A stretch of DNA of 36,978 nucleotides, taken from positions 1,324 to 38,301 of the forward strand of contig MNES01000032.1 in the NCBI GenBank assembly GCA_001917815.1, given 5' to 3'. A model generated the notes under the pieces. It was not told the DNA's origin. It made no database searches and saw nothing but the letters and a program-made list of their open reading frames with translations. Shown here one piece after another: positions 1 through 8,800 of this stretch (position 1 is the stretch's first letter; each line of letters starts with the position of its first letter). The DNA comes from Chloroflexi bacterium 13_1_40CM_65_17. Lineage in GTDB: Bacteria > Chloroflexota > Dormibacteria > Dormibacterales > Dormibacteraceae. Both the position numbers and the translations under genes were made by a program.

Positions 1-1989
1 GCAGCCGATCTGCGCGGAGGACGCCCTGGCGGCGCCGCCGAGCACCTGCTGGAGCACCTGGTTGAGGTCCAGAGTCGAAGTCGCCGCCTGCAGCGCCTCC
101 TGAAGGTTCTTCAGCTCCCAGATGCTGCGCTGGTTGTTGTCGTAGAGCTCCGCATTTCGGACCGCGACCACGCCCTGGTTTCCGAGCGTGGCGAGCACGC
201 GCTGGTCGTCGGTGGTCCATTCGCGCTTCTTGACATCGAACACCGACAGGGTGCCCCACAGTCGCCCGTCTTCCAGCATCGGAACGCAGATAGCCGCCTG
301 CAATCCATAGGTCTGCAGATCGGGTGGTGAGCGCAGGTCGAAGCTCGCCGAGATATCTGGCACCGCGATCGGGCGGCCTCCGAGCATGACAGCGCCGACT
401 ATGCCCTGTCCGTTCTGAAACTCGAGCGAGTTGACCGCGCCCGGAAAACCGAGCGACATGATCACCGACTGGTTGGCCTCGGGGGTGCTCCGTGTCAGGA
501 GGCCGGCGCTGGCGCCGGTCACGCGCACCGCGGTCTCGAGCGTCTTCTGCTCCAGCACACGCGACCCCTGGGTCACGGTCGTCAGTGCCTGCGAGACCTC
601 ACCCAGAGCATCAAGCGCGGTGTCGAGCTTGGACGCCTGCCCGGTGACGGCCTGGAGGATGCGCGAGTTCTCGACCGCGACGCCGGCGATAGATCCCAGC
701 TCATCCAGGGCGGCGACGTCTCTCTGGTTGAAACCTGACGACCCGTTGCGGCCCAGGCAGATCGCGCCCAGCACGCCGTGCTGCGCGCGGATCGGGATCA
801 GCGCCTCGTTGGCGGTTCCGCCGTGGGCCGAGGGCTTCACGCCGCTGAAGATTCCCTCCTCGACGGTGACCAGGCTCCGGAGAACGGTGTCGCCGCGGCG
901 GACCTTGGCCATCGGCCCATCGATCGGTGCCGGCGCAAGGGGCTCACCGACGAACACATACGTGTCGTCGGCCTGGAACAGCGCCACCCGACCCGCGTCG
1001 TAGCGGATGAGCTGCGTGCCCTTGTCGAGCACGAGATCGAGAACCTCGGACATCGTCTTTCCGGAGGCCTCTTTGACGAGCTCATTCATGAGCGAATACC
1101 GAGCCGACTCCTTCTCGGACAGGGCCACGGCGTGGGCGCTGGCGAGCTGTGCGCCTGCCCGGTGCATGAGGGTGGTGGCGAGGCGGAGGTCGTCGTCGGT
1201 GAAGCCGCCGCGCTTGTTCCCGAGGAGGATGAAACCGCCGATGTGCTCGCCCATCCGCATCGGCACCGCAAGCAGGCTCTCGACCTTGAGGTCGTCCGGA
1301 AGATAGTTCACCAGCTCGGTGAGGCCGGACTTGTCATCGCCGACGAACTCCCGGCCGGCTTCGATGGCGGCAAGCAGCGGGCCTGCGCTCTGGCCCGCGA
1401 GGTGCACGGGCTGTGGGTGCAGGCGGTCCAGGCCGAATCCTGGGGCTTGTGGCACGAAGAGCTTGCCGTCGGCCGACACCAGGTAGGTGCAAGCGAAGGA
1501 GGCGCCCATCTGACCGGCGATGCTCGACGTCAGCGCGCCGATGTCACCCGACTTGCCCGGGCTCTCGGTATCCGACGTGGCGGCGACGAACACGCGGTGC
1601 TTCTCCTCCAGCTGACCGACCAGGCCCTCGATCTCGTCGAGCTGGCGGTGCAGGGCGTCGGTGAAGTTGTTGTAGGCGATTCGGCCGACGAAACCGCCGA
1701 TGGCGAGCAGGAGCAGGCCGCCGACCTCCAATGGCAGCTGGGTGTCGGTGAAGTCCCAGCTTGCCGCCCCCAGGGTTGCGATCACCGCCGCCAGCCCGGC
1801 CGGGGCGGAGAACTTCCATGTCTCGTTCAATGCCCCTGCCGCGATCGCGAACAGGCCGGCAATCACCGCCAGAAACGCGGCCCCGCCTTGCCGGCCGCTC
1901 ACGTTCATCGAGGCACCCGCCAGGATCAAGATCGCCGTGGCCGCCAAAAAGGCGATCCGAACGGCGAAAGTCTGTCGTTCCAACCCCAT
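1..1989 (-). CDS. Membrane-anchored multi-GAF-domain sensor protein (partial, C-terminus off the left edge)
   Basis: The minus frame is open from ATG at 1989 to base 1 (663 codons, no stop). The N-terminus has four predicted membrane helices (about residues 9-25, 32-50, 57-70, 78-97), then a short helical linker. Three GAF-like modules follow, roughly 140-290, 310-460 and 480-630, and another begins or a linker continues at the edge. GAF features include the repeated pattern of a buried sheet followed by a helix and motifs such as VPMLEDGRLWGTLSVF and DDQRVLATLGNQ. GAF domains bind small ligands or chromophores and sit in front of kinase, GGDEF or phosphatase outputs. The output domain here lies outside the window, so its activity is unknown. 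No Shine-Dalgarno is close to the ATG, but a TAGACT box lies exactly 8 nt upstream. Long open frames on the opposite strand are shadows of this gene. Confidence 0.85.
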   Translation of the reverse strand, partial: MGLERQTFAVRIAFLAATAILILAGASMNVSGRQGGAAFLAVIAGLFAIAAGALNETWKFSAPAGLAAVIATLGAASWDFTDTQLPLEVGGLLLLAIGGFVGRIAYNNFTDALHRQLDEIEGLVGQLEEKHRVFVAATSDTESPGKSGDIGALTSSIAGQMGASFACTYLVSADGKLFVPQAPGFGLDRLHPQPVHLAGQSAGPLLAAIEAGREFVGDDKSGLTELVNYLPDDLKVESLLAVPMRMGEHIGGFILLGNKRGGFTDDDLRLATTLMHRAGAQLASAHAVALSEKESARYSLMNELVKEASGKTMSEVLDLVLDKGTQLIRYDAGRVALFQADDTYVFVGEPLAPAPIDGPMAKVRRGDTVLRSLVTVEEGIFSGVKPSAHGGTANEALIPIRAQHGVLGAICLGRNGSSGFNQRDVAALDELGSIAGVAVENSRILQAVTGQASKLDTALDALGEVSQALTTVTQGSRVLEQKTLETAVRVTGASAGLLTRSTPEANQSVIMSLGFPGAVNSLEFQNGQGIVGAVMLGGRPIAVPDISASFDLRSPPDLQTYGLQAAICVPMLEDGRLWGTLSVFDVKKREWTTDDQRVLATLGNQGVVAVRNAELYDNNQRSIWELKNLQEALQAATSTLDLNQVLQQVLGGAARASSAQIGC

Positions 1990-1997
1990 CTGGGGCA

Positions 1998-2003
1998 AGT
2001 CTA
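1998..2003 (-). promoter_or_regulatory. -10 box of a putative leaderless promoter for the GAF sensor
   Basis: On the minus strand the hexamer TAGACT is followed by 8 nt and then the ATG at 1989. No ribosome-binding site lies in between. The same TANNNT-N8-start arrangement occurs before hisS and the Asp23-family gene, which is why it is called here. No clear -35 element is visible. Confidence 0.45.
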
Positions 2004-2099
2004 GGAACTTGCTCCCAGAACTGATCCCATCAGCGCCTCTCCTAAACTCTGTCTCACCACCCAAGTGCCCTGTCCCCCGAGTTCCTTGCATCTGCGCGG

Positions 2100-2259
2100 C
2101 CTAGGCGGCCGGGCGCCTTCGGCGCTGAAGCCGGCGTCGAGGGGCCCGGCGCTGCGCATCCTCCCGCGCTACGCGCGGGGACCCCAGGGGTATGCGCTCC
2201 TCCTTGCGCCACCCTCTCCTTGGCTCCGGCCGCCGATGCCGCGGATCTGCGGCGGACCT
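2100..2259 (+). repeat. Interspersed intergenic repeat, copy 1 (upstream of relA)
   Basis: This copy starts CCTAGGCGGCCGGGCGC and its core ends TCCGGCCGCCGATG at 2238. Similarity to copy 3 continues to about 2259. The outer GGCGGCCGG / CCGGCCGCC form a short terminal inverted repeat. The interior contains a GC-rich hairpin (CCCGCGC, 3-nt loop, GCGCGGG) around 2163-2179. Other copies are at 24266-24396 (same orientation) and 31645-31814 (inverted). All three are strictly between genes. It could be a REP/MITE-like element or a structured regulatory or terminator element. The open frame in front of relA that starts at 2220 begins inside this repeat, which argues against that start. Confidence 0.8.
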
Positions 2260-2276
2260 GGGAGACAGGACACTTA

Positions 2277-4406
2277 GTGACGGTTTCCGAGCTGCTCCGC
2301 ATCGCCGACCACCTCGAGCCGAAGGACCGCGAGCTGGTCCGGAAGGCTTACGAGCGCGCCGCCACCGCACACCGGGGCCAGCGCCGGCTGTCCGGCGAGG
2401 ACTACGTGAATCATCCGCTGGAGGTGGCGGCCATCCTCGCGGACCTGCAGCTCGACGCCCAGACGCTGGCCGCCGCGCTCCTCCACGACACGGTGGAGGA
2501 CACCGCCCTCACCGCTGACGAAATCGAGACCGAGTTCGGTGCGGAGGTGGCGCGCCTGGTGGAGGGCGTCACCAAGCTGGGCAGAATCTCGATCCGCACC
2601 GACCAGCAGCAGCAGGCGGAGAACATCCGCAAGATGATGGTGGCGATGGCGGAGGACCTCCGGGTGGTCCTCATCAAGCTTGCTGACCGCCTCCACAACA
2701 TGCGCACGCTGGACCCTCTGCCTGAGGTCAAGCGTCGCAAGATCTCGCGCGAGACGCTCGACATCTATGCCCCGCTGGCGCACCGGCTCGGGATCGGCCA
2801 GATCAAGTGGGAGCTCGAGGACCTGGCATTCCGCAACCTGGAGCCGGAAGCCTACGACGACGTCGTCAAACGGATCGCGCGCAAGCGCAACGACCGCGAG
2901 ACGCTGGTTTCGGATTTGCGCGAAATCCTCGCTCGCGAGCTCGACAACGTGGGCATTGGCGCCGAGATCACCGGCCGGCCCAAGCACATCTACTCGGTGT
3001 GGCAGAAGATGACCCGCGAGAAGAAGGACTTCTCGGAGATCTACGACCTTTCGGCGATCCGGGTGCAGGTGGAGAGCGTGCGCGATTGCTACGGAGTGCT
3101 CGGTGTGGTCCATTCGCTCTGGAAGCCGGTCCCCGGCCGATTCAAGGACTACATCGCGATGCCGAAGTCGAACGGCTACCAGTCGCTGCACACCACGGTC
3201 ATCACGCACACTGGGGAGCCGATCGAGATCCAGATTCGCACCCACGAGATGCATCGCGTGGCGGAGTTCGGGGTCGCAGCGCACTGGACCTACAAGGAAG
3301 GCGGAAAGGATGCCAGCTTCGATCAGAAGCTGTCGTGGCTGCGCAGCCTGCTCGAATGGCAGAACGAGATCGGCGACTCGGAATCATTCCTCGACACCGT
3401 GAAGGTCGACCTGTTCCAGGACGAGGTTTACGTCTTCACGCCCAAGGGTGACGTGCTCAACCTGCCGGCGGACTCGACCCCGGTCGACTTCGCATATCGC
3501 ATTCACACGGAGGTCGGACATCGCTGCCTCGGCGCCAAGGTCAACGGTCGCATGGTGCCCCTCGACTACGAGTTGAAGAACGGCGAGATCGTAGAGATCC
3601 TGACGTCAAAGGGCCCGCACGGACCGAGTCGCGACTGGCTCAACTTTGTCAAGAGCGCGTCCGCCAAGGAGCGCATCCGCAAGTGGTTCAAGAGCCAGCG
3701 CCGCGAGGAGAACGTCGCCAAAGGCCGCGACCTGCTCGACAAGGAGCTCAACCGCATGCATCGAGTCAGCCTTGTCGACCTGCCGGAGGCCAAGCTGCTC
3801 GAGATCGCAGGCATGCACCGGTACCCCGCGGTCGACGATTTCCTTGCCGCGATCGGTTATGGAGACCTGTCTCCGCATTCGGTGGTGATGCGAATGTCGC
3901 TGGCAGTGGACGGCGCGGGCGGCGACCTTCGCACCATCCCCCTAATCCCCAGCGTGCAGCCGACACCGCGCGTTCTCGTACGCGGGGAGAAGGGGATCCT
4001 GACCAAGATCGCGCCGTGCTGTCAGCCGGTGCCGGGCGACGCCATCGTGGGCTACACGACGCGCGGCCGCGGCGTGACGGTGCACCGCGCCGACTGCGTC
4101 AACGCGGTCAACGCCCAGGACCAGGCGCGTGTGGTGGCGGTGGACTGGGACTCAGAGGCGACTCACATCTACCCGGTCGACATCAAGATCGAGGCCTGGG
4201 ACCGGCAGGGATTGCTGCGGGACATCGCCACGGTCGTGGCCGAGAACCGGGTCAACATGTCCGCGCTCGAGGTTCACGTGTATGACGACAAGACCGCGGT
4301 CGTATCGGCGACGGTCGAGATCGATTCCCTGGCGCAGCTTTCACGCTTGATGGAGAAGTTGGAAGGCGTGAAGGACGTGCACACGGTTGCCCGCGAAGCC
4401 TCGTGA
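2277..4406 (+). CDS. relA: Bifunctional (p)ppGpp synthetase/hydrolase, RelA/SpoT (Rel) family
   Basis: Makes and degrades the stringent-response alarmone (p)ppGpp. Domains in order: HD hydrolase (about 30-190) with NHPLEVAAIL and LLHDTVEDT intact; synthetase (about 240-350) with FKDYIAMPKSNGYQSLHTT; TGS (about 390-450) with VYVFTPKGDVLNLP; a conserved Cys/zinc-finger-like region with APCCQPVPGD; and a C-terminal ACT domain. The basic KKDF stretch before EIYDL is the type seen in bifunctional Rel enzymes. The GTG start at 2277 (709 aa) is preferred because the longer frame from 2220 would begin in a repeat element, and homologues begin about here (TVSELLRIADHL); a GGGAG lies about 13 nt upstream. 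The stop overlaps the next gene (GTGA), suggesting co-transcription. Both active sites look complete. Confidence 0.95.
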   Translation: MTVSELLRIADHLEPKDRELVRKAYERAATAHRGQRRLSGEDYVNHPLEVAAILADLQLDAQTLAAALLHDTVEDTALTADEIETEFGAEVARLVEGVTKLGRISIRTDQQQQAENIRKMMVAMAEDLRVVLIKLADRLHNMRTLDPLPEVKRRKISRETLDIYAPLAHRLGIGQIKWELEDLAFRNLEPEAYDDVVKRIARKRNDRETLVSDLREILARELDNVGIGAEITGRPKHIYSVWQKMTREKKDFSEIYDLSAIRVQVESVRDCYGVLGVVHSLWKPVPGRFKDYIAMPKSNGYQSLHTTVITHTGEPIEIQIRTHEMHRVAEFGVAAHWTYKEGGKDASFDQKLSWLRSLLEWQNEIGDSESFLDTVKVDLFQDEVYVFTPKGDVLNLPADSTPVDFAYRIHTEVGHRCLGAKVNGRMVPLDYELKNGEIVEILTSKGPHGPSRDWLNFVKSASAKERIRKWFKSQRREENVAKGRDLLDKELNRMHRVSLVDLPEAKLLEIAGMHRYPAVDDFLAAIGYGDLSPHSVVMRMSLAVDGAGGDLRTIPLIPSVQPTPRVLVRGEKGILTKIAPCCQPVPGDAIVGYTTRGRGVTVHRADCVNAVNAQDQARVVAVDWDSEATHIYPVDIKIEAWDRQGLLRDIATVVAENRVNMSALEVHVYDDKTAVVSATVEIDSLAQLSRLMEKLEGVKDVHTVAREAS

Positions 4407-5416
4407 GCGCGGGGTCCCATTCCATCGAGCTGGCGGTTGCTCCTGCTGCGGTCTGGGAGCAGCTCGTCGCGTCGGGCCGCCGCGACTGGTATTACAGGCT
4501 GACGCCCGAGGGCTCGTTCCTTAATGGCGCGCATATTCGCTGGATCAGCATCGCAGGTGGGCTGGCGGAGGAGTCAGACGTCGTCGATGTGGATGCACCG
4601 CGCCGGCTGGTGCTCAGGACTCATTTCCTGTTTGCGCCCCGGTTCGACGCAGCACCGCCGCACGAGCTGACATGGGATGTTTCGCGAATCGAAGGCGGCT
4701 CGCGGGTCCGGATGTCGTGGAATGCGGATGGGCCGGCCCATCACCTGATGCAGTCCCAAGGGGGCGCCCTGCTCCAGGGGCTGCGTCTGGCGGCCGACCC
4801 CTCCGCACGCGCGGAGCTCGAGCGTCTGCCAGAGATCGGAGAAGTGGTTGTGCGCGATGTCACGCCCGACCTCGTAGCCGAATACCAGCACTTCTTCGAC
4901 AACGTGGCGTTTCGCGACTTCCCGGCCTGGCAGGACTGTTACTGCATGGAGACGCATCGAAACGAGAGCGATGAGGAGGCGGACGTGCGCACCGCCGCCG
5001 ATAACCGCCGCGACATGTCGGCATCCATCCAACACGGCAAGGTGACTGCGCTCCTGGCCTTCGCGGACGACCAGCCGGTGGGCTGGTGTAACTACGGCGA
5101 GACCACGCACCTCGCCGGCGTCATGAGCCGCTTCAAGCTCGAGCCGGCAGGCCAGGAAGGCGTCGGCTCAGTGGCCTGTTTTGTGATCGCCGCCCCCTAC
5201 CGCAGCCATGGCGTGGCCTCAAAACTTCTGGATGCCGCGATCGAACGGTTGCGTGCACGCGGCTTGCGCGCGATCGAGGCCTATCCGTCGCGTGGCGGCG
5301 ACAATACGGCGCAAGCGAACTACCGCGGGCCGCTCGAGATGTACGTCCGAGCAGGCTTCGAGCCGTACAAGGAGCTGGAGCGGAACATAGTCATGCGCAA
5401 GAGTCTGCTGGCCTGA
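4403..5416 (+). CDS. SRPBCC (START-like) domain fused to a GNAT N-acetyltransferase
   Basis: 337 aa. Residues 1-140 resemble the SRPBCC/AHSA1 ligand-binding fold: an opening SIELAVAPAAVWEQL strand-helix, a central VVDVDAPRRLVLRTHF strand, and a closing helix at about 120-135. Residues 145-337 are a GNAT acetyltransferase. Its acetyl-CoA loop is YRSHGVASKLLDAAIERL, and it has a DCYCMETHRN segment seen in a GNAT subgroup that carries a Cys-Tyr-Cys motif. The substrate cannot be read from sequence. The start GTG overlaps the relA stop (GTGA). The gene downstream follows directly. The two-domain fusion is unusual; each domain alone is common. Confidence 0.8.
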   Translation: MSAGSHSIELAVAPAAVWEQLVASGRRDWYYRLTPEGSFLNGAHIRWISIAGGLAEESDVVDVDAPRRLVLRTHFLFAPRFDAAPPHELTWDVSRIEGGSRVRMSWNADGPAHHLMQSQGGALLQGLRLAADPSARAELERLPEIGEVVVRDVTPDLVAEYQHFFDNVAFRDFPAWQDCYCMETHRNESDEEADVRTAADNRRDMSASIQHGKVTALLAFADDQPVGWCNYGETTHLAGVMSRFKLEPAGQEGVGSVACFVIAAPYRSHGVASKLLDAAIERLRARGLRAIEAYPSRGGDNTAQANYRGPLEMYVRAGFEPYKELERNIVMRKSLLA

Positions 5417-6039
5417 GTATCAGGGTCACCGCCACGGCCGACCGGCGGTTCGGCACCAACTCATACCTGGTGGAGGATGAGGAAACCAGGGACGCAGTAA
5501 TCATCGACGCCAACCTCGAGCCGGAGCAGATGATTCGCCTCGTCCGTGAGCGAGGCGTGAACGTGAAGGCGATCCTGTTGACCCACACCGACGTCGACCA
5601 CATCGCGGGCCTGCACGAGTTGATCGATGCGCTTGGTCCGGTGTCGGTCGCCCTTCACGATGCCGAGAAAGGCGTCGTGCTCGAGGGCAAGCCGCTGCGG
5701 CGTCAGTTTGCTATGGGGGCAGGGCCGATGGTGTCCACCGCGGACGCCTTGGTCGAGGGCGTGCCCTACCGTGCGGGCTCGCTCGGATTCCAGGTGCTGC
5801 ACACCCCAGGGCACAGCCCGGGCGGCGTGTCCCTCAGGATCGGTGACTTTTTGTTCACCGGAGATGCGCTGTTCGCCGGATCCATCGGCCGTTCGGACTT
5901 TGACAACTCAGACCGCGCCGCCCTCCTCGAAGGCATCCGAACCAAGCTCCTCACGCTCCCGGACGACACCGTCGTTTACAGTGGCCACGGCCCCGCAACG
6001 ACCATTGGCCACGAGCGCCGCTCGAATCCTTTCCTCTAG
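5413..6039 (+). CDS. Metallo-beta-lactamase-fold hydrolase, glyoxalase II-like
   Basis: MBL-fold metal hydrolase resembling hydroxyacylglutathione hydrolase. Metal-binding motifs: LLTHTDVDHIAGL (HxDxDH in place of the usual HxHxDH), LHTPGHSPGG, FLFTGDALFAGSIGRSD and the terminal YSGHGPATTIGHE. The family's first strands (SIRVTATADRRFGTNSYLV) lie upstream of the first conventional start codon, GTG at 5470. That implies initiation near 5413, where a CTG overlaps the previous stop (CTGA). The exact start is uncertain; from 5470 the protein is 189 aa and lacks the first beta strands. It is translationally coupled to the SRPBCC-GNAT gene and converges on tadC, whose end overlaps by 4 nt. The substrate is unknown. 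Confidence 0.8.
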   Translation: MSIRVTATADRRFGTNSYLVEDEETRDAVIIDANLEPEQMIRLVRERGVNVKAILLTHTDVDHIAGLHELIDALGPVSVALHDAEKGVVLEGKPLRRQFAMGAGPMVSTADALVEGVPYRAGSLGFQVLHTPGHSPGGVSLRIGDFLFTGDALFAGSIGRSDFDNSDRAALLEGIRTKLLTLPDDTVVYSGHGPATTIGHERRSNPFL

Positions 6040-6968
6040 TGACGCGTGGTGGCGCTGAGGACCACCAGCAGCGCGGGACCGAGGAGGATCAGCCAGAGGG
6101 TCGGGAAGACGCAGCCGACGGTGGGGAGGAGGATCTTGAGTGACGCGCGGGCAGCCTCGGCACGGATGTGGAGCCGGCGCTTGACGCGCATCTGAGCGGC
6201 GTGCGCCGCGATCGTGCGAGCGATCGGCACGCCGGTCCGCTCCGCGTGGATGATCGAACGGATAAGCGCCGTGAAGTCTTCGACCCCCGTGGCCGAGGCC
6301 ATCTCCTCGAGGGCATCGGCCCGTGGACGGCCCAGTTCGATCTCGCGAAGCGCACGTGCGACCAGCAGTGTCAAGGGGCCTTCTTGGTGTCGGACCAGCT
6401 GCTCCAAAGCGCGATCCAGGCCGAGGCCCGCCTCCATGCTGATCGCGACCACGTCGAGCGCGTTTGGAAGCGCGGCCTCGATCTCGGCGCGTCTGGCACG
6501 GACCAGCTGATCGAGCCAAAGGACTGGCAGGTAGAATCCCACGCCGACGCCGGTCAGCAGGAATATCACAAGCGCCACGGGCGAGCCCATGAGCACCCCC
6601 AGAATGGTGCCTACGGTGCCGAGCGCGGCCGCGGACGCGACCCTCAGCGTCTGCACGCCGGCGGGGTCGAGTCCGAACGGGGTACCGGCGAAGTCGAGCT
6701 GGCGCTGAAAGCTCGCGGCCTGTGTGGCCGGCGTGAAGCGTTTCATGTTCCGGCCGAACCAGCTGCGCACCGGGGCGAACAGGCGCTCACGAAGCGGTTT
6801 TTCGAGCTCGAGCGCGATGGCGCTCTGGCCCAGGCCGAGCTCCTGGCGCGCCAGCCGCTGGCGGGCCAGAGTGGCGGCATCGGATGTGCGCGAACCTCTC
6901 ACTCCCGACGCGATCAGCCATGCGCCGATCGCCGCCATCAGGCCGATGAGGATCGGAAGTACGTTCAT
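6036..6968 (-). CDS. tadC: Tad/Flp pilus inner-membrane platform protein TadC (T2SS-F domain)
   Basis: 310 aa. The type II secretion F domain lies at about 165-290 (EAALPNALDVVAISMEAGLGLDRALEQL and onward). Membrane segments are near the N-terminus (about 1-22), at about 110-150 in two helices, and at the C-terminus (LPTVGCVFPTLWLILLGPALLVVL). Together with TadB it forms the membrane platform that couples the CpaF motor to pilus growth. Its ATG overlaps the tadB stop (ATGA), so the two are coupled. It is the last gene of the minus-strand Tad operon, and it converges with the MBL gene with a 4-nt overlap of the 3' ends. Confidence 0.92.
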   Translation of the reverse strand: MNVLPILIGLMAAIGAWLIASGVRGSRTSDAATLARQRLARQELGLGQSAIALELEKPLRERLFAPVRSWFGRNMKRFTPATQAASFQRQLDFAGTPFGLDPAGVQTLRVASAAALGTVGTILGVLMGSPVALVIFLLTGVGVGFYLPVLWLDQLVRARRAEIEAALPNALDVVAISMEAGLGLDRALEQLVRHQEGPLTLLVARALREIELGRPRADALEEMASATGVEDFTALIRSIIHAERTGVPIARTIAAHAAQMRVKRRLHIRAEAARASLKILLPTVGCVFPTLWLILLGPALLVVLSATTRH

Positions 6969-7906
6969 GCGATCGCCGTTATCCGCCGGATGATCACGTT
7001 GCCGGCGGCCAGCAGGCCGGCGGCCAGTCCGAGAATCACCCAGCCGACCGGGTTGATGAACATCGGCCGGAAATAGTCGGGGACGACGAAATACAGGAAA
7101 GCTGCGGCGATCACGGGAAGCAGCGTGATGATGAGACTCGAGGCGCGCGACTGCGCCGTGGCCGCCATGATCTCCTCACGCATCTCGGCGCGCTGCCGCA
7201 TCGTGTCGGCAAGGGTGGTCAGGATGGCGGGCAGGTCTCCACCCACCGCGTGCTGAATGGTGATCACCATCACCATGAGCCTCAGGTCCGTGCTGCCGAT
7301 CCGCTTGACCATGTTGCTGAGCGCGCTTTCAACCGACGCCCCGAGCTCAATCTCTCGCTGCGCTAGGCGAAACTCATCCGAAACTGGCGGGGCGGCGTTC
7401 TCGGTGACTGCGCCAAGCGCTTGCGCCACCGACTGTCCGGCTTTCATAGAGTTGGCGATCAGCTCCATCGCGCGAGGTAGTCCGGCTTCGAACATTCGCA
7501 AGCGGTGGCCGCGCCGGTTGCGAAGGTAGATGGTCGGAAGGACATACCCCAAGACCGCGAGGACGGGAACAGCCAGGTTCACGTTGAATCGTGCGTATCC
7601 GATCACAGCGAATACGATCGCCGATATGACCTGCAGGATTCTGAATTCGTAAGGCCGCAGCTGCAGGTCCGCGCTCGCGAGGTCGGCGGCAAGCCGGTTG
7701 GGGGTTTGCTGCGCGATCCACACCGGCGTCCCGGTAGGCTCGAATCGTCGCCGGAGCTGCTCTCGAACATCGGCGAGCGTGCGGTATGTGACCCGAGCAT
7801 CCGGTGCTGCGGCTTCTTCGCGGTTCCGGGCCACGATCCCGTACATGACGGACCCCACGCCGAGGGCTGCGGCGATGGCGACCACGATGACGAGCAGGGG
7901 CGACAC
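6965..7906 (-). CDS. tadB: Tad/Flp pilus inner-membrane platform protein TadB (T2SS-F domain)
   Basis: 313 aa. An N-terminal helix (MSPLLVIVVAIAAALGVGSV) is followed by a cytoplasmic region and two helices around 85-125. The T2SS-F domain (about 150-280) contains AMELIANSMKAGQSVAQAL and the conserved QHAVGGDLPAILTTLADTMR. A final hydrophobic stretch is at 285-310. It starts at GTG 7906, only 6 nt after the cpaB stop, and is coupled to tadC downstream. Paralogous to TadC, as in other Tad systems. Confidence 0.93.
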   Translation of the reverse strand: MSPLLVIVVAIAAALGVGSVMYGIVARNREEAAAPDARVTYRTLADVREQLRRRFEPTGTPVWIAQQTPNRLAADLASADLQLRPYEFRILQVISAIVFAVIGYARFNVNLAVPVLAVLGYVLPTIYLRNRRGHRLRMFEAGLPRAMELIANSMKAGQSVAQALGAVTENAAPPVSDEFRLAQREIELGASVESALSNMVKRIGSTDLRLMVMVITIQHAVGGDLPAILTTLADTMRQRAEMREEIMAATAQSRASSLIITLLPVIAAAFLYFVVPDYFRPMFINPVGWVILGLAAGLLAAGNVIIRRITAIA

Positions 7907-7912
7907 GTTATT

Positions 7913-8698
7913 TCAGCTGGCGCTGAAATGCCAACGCGCGTCGACCTGCTTTGGACCAACGCCGGCCGCTGACGTCAACTTCGGACACTGGCTGTCGGGA
8001 GTGGTCGGGGTCGTGCTGTAGTCGTGGAATGACTCGAGCTCGTACTTGAGCTGGGCGTTGGTGAGCAGCCAATCGATGAATTCAGAGTCGCAAGCGGTGA
8101 CGATCACGGTGAGGCTGCTGGTGACTGTAGGCCCGGACGCTTCCGAGGTCGCGGGGCCGACACGGACGACGTAGAGGTCTTTGAACACGGTCCGGACGGC
8201 GACCTGTCCCGGGTTTGCGCCGAACGCGGAAGTGTTGATGCTGGCCAGGACCGCGATCCGGTCCCCTACCTGCACATAGCCGCCGACACCAAGTTGTTCA
8301 TTGGTCGGGATGGTCACCGCCACATAACCCGACGGGATCGGCAGGTAGGTGATGTCCGTGGAGCTCAGCAAGTCGGACGAGGTCGCGATCAGGTTGGCGG
8401 TGACCGCCGCTCCCGCGGGGATGTCGACCCGGGCGCCCTTGCCGGCCACGGCGCTGATGTTGGTGAACGACTCCGGCGGCGCCGGATTGATCACCCTGAG
8501 GGTCAGGTCGCCGGCCTGGATCTTGGTCCTGGCGGTAATCTCATTCCTGGCCACCACGACGTTGGTGCCACTCTGCGATTGGAACAGGTAAGGAAAGCTC
8601 GCGACGCCAGCGGCGGCGAGGAATGCGGCGACCGCGAGGATGGTCCCTCCGATGATGTAAGCCCGGCCGCGACGCGATCGGCCGCCGTCAGTGGCCAT
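7913..8698 (-). CDS. cpaB: Pilus assembly protein CpaB/RcpC (SAF domain)
   Basis: 261 aa. It has a short basic N-terminus, one membrane helix (about 14-36), then a periplasm- or exterior-facing SAF domain recognised by VVVARNEITARTKIQAGDLTLR and the following KGARVDIPAGAAVTANLI. A CpaB/RcpC C-terminal region includes YVAVTIPTNEQLGVGGYVQVGDRIAV. In diderms RcpC works with the RcpA secretin, but no secretin gene is present here. The start ATG at 8698 has GGAGAG about 9 nt upstream. Separated from the tadG-like gene by 102 nt with no coding content, so it may have its own promoter or simply a spacer. Confidence 0.9.
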   Translation of the reverse strand: MATDGGRSRRGRAYIIGGTILAVAAFLAAAGVASFPYLFQSQSGTNVVVARNEITARTKIQAGDLTLRVINPAPPESFTNISAVAGKGARVDIPAGAAVTANLIATSSDLLSSTDITYLPIPSGYVAVTIPTNEQLGVGGYVQVGDRIAVLASINTSAFGANPGQVAVRTVFKDLYVVRVGPATSEASGPTVTSSLTVIVTACDSEFIDWLLTNAQLKYELESFHDYSTTPTTPDSQCPKLTSAAGVGPKQVDARWHFSAS

Positions 8699-8800
8699 CT
8701 TGGAATCTCTCCAGAGAGGTGATCATCCGATTCACGGTGCACATCATGAGCGAACGGCACGCAGGGTGAACCCTCAACGGAGCGTGAGGGTCTGGGGGAT

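Noticed and set aside
778-2004. A 408-aa open frame on the plus strand
   Set aside because: It is antisense to the GAF sensor, whose minus frame is open throughout and has clear GAF and membrane patterns. The plus translation has low-complexity, family-less sequence typical of high-GC shadow frames.
2274-3284. A 336-aa minus-strand frame opposite relA
   Set aside because: Shadow of the HD and synthetase domains of relA.
6168-7076. A 302-aa plus-strand frame opposite tadC
   Set aside because: Shadow of tadC/tadB, which have intact T2SS-F motifs.
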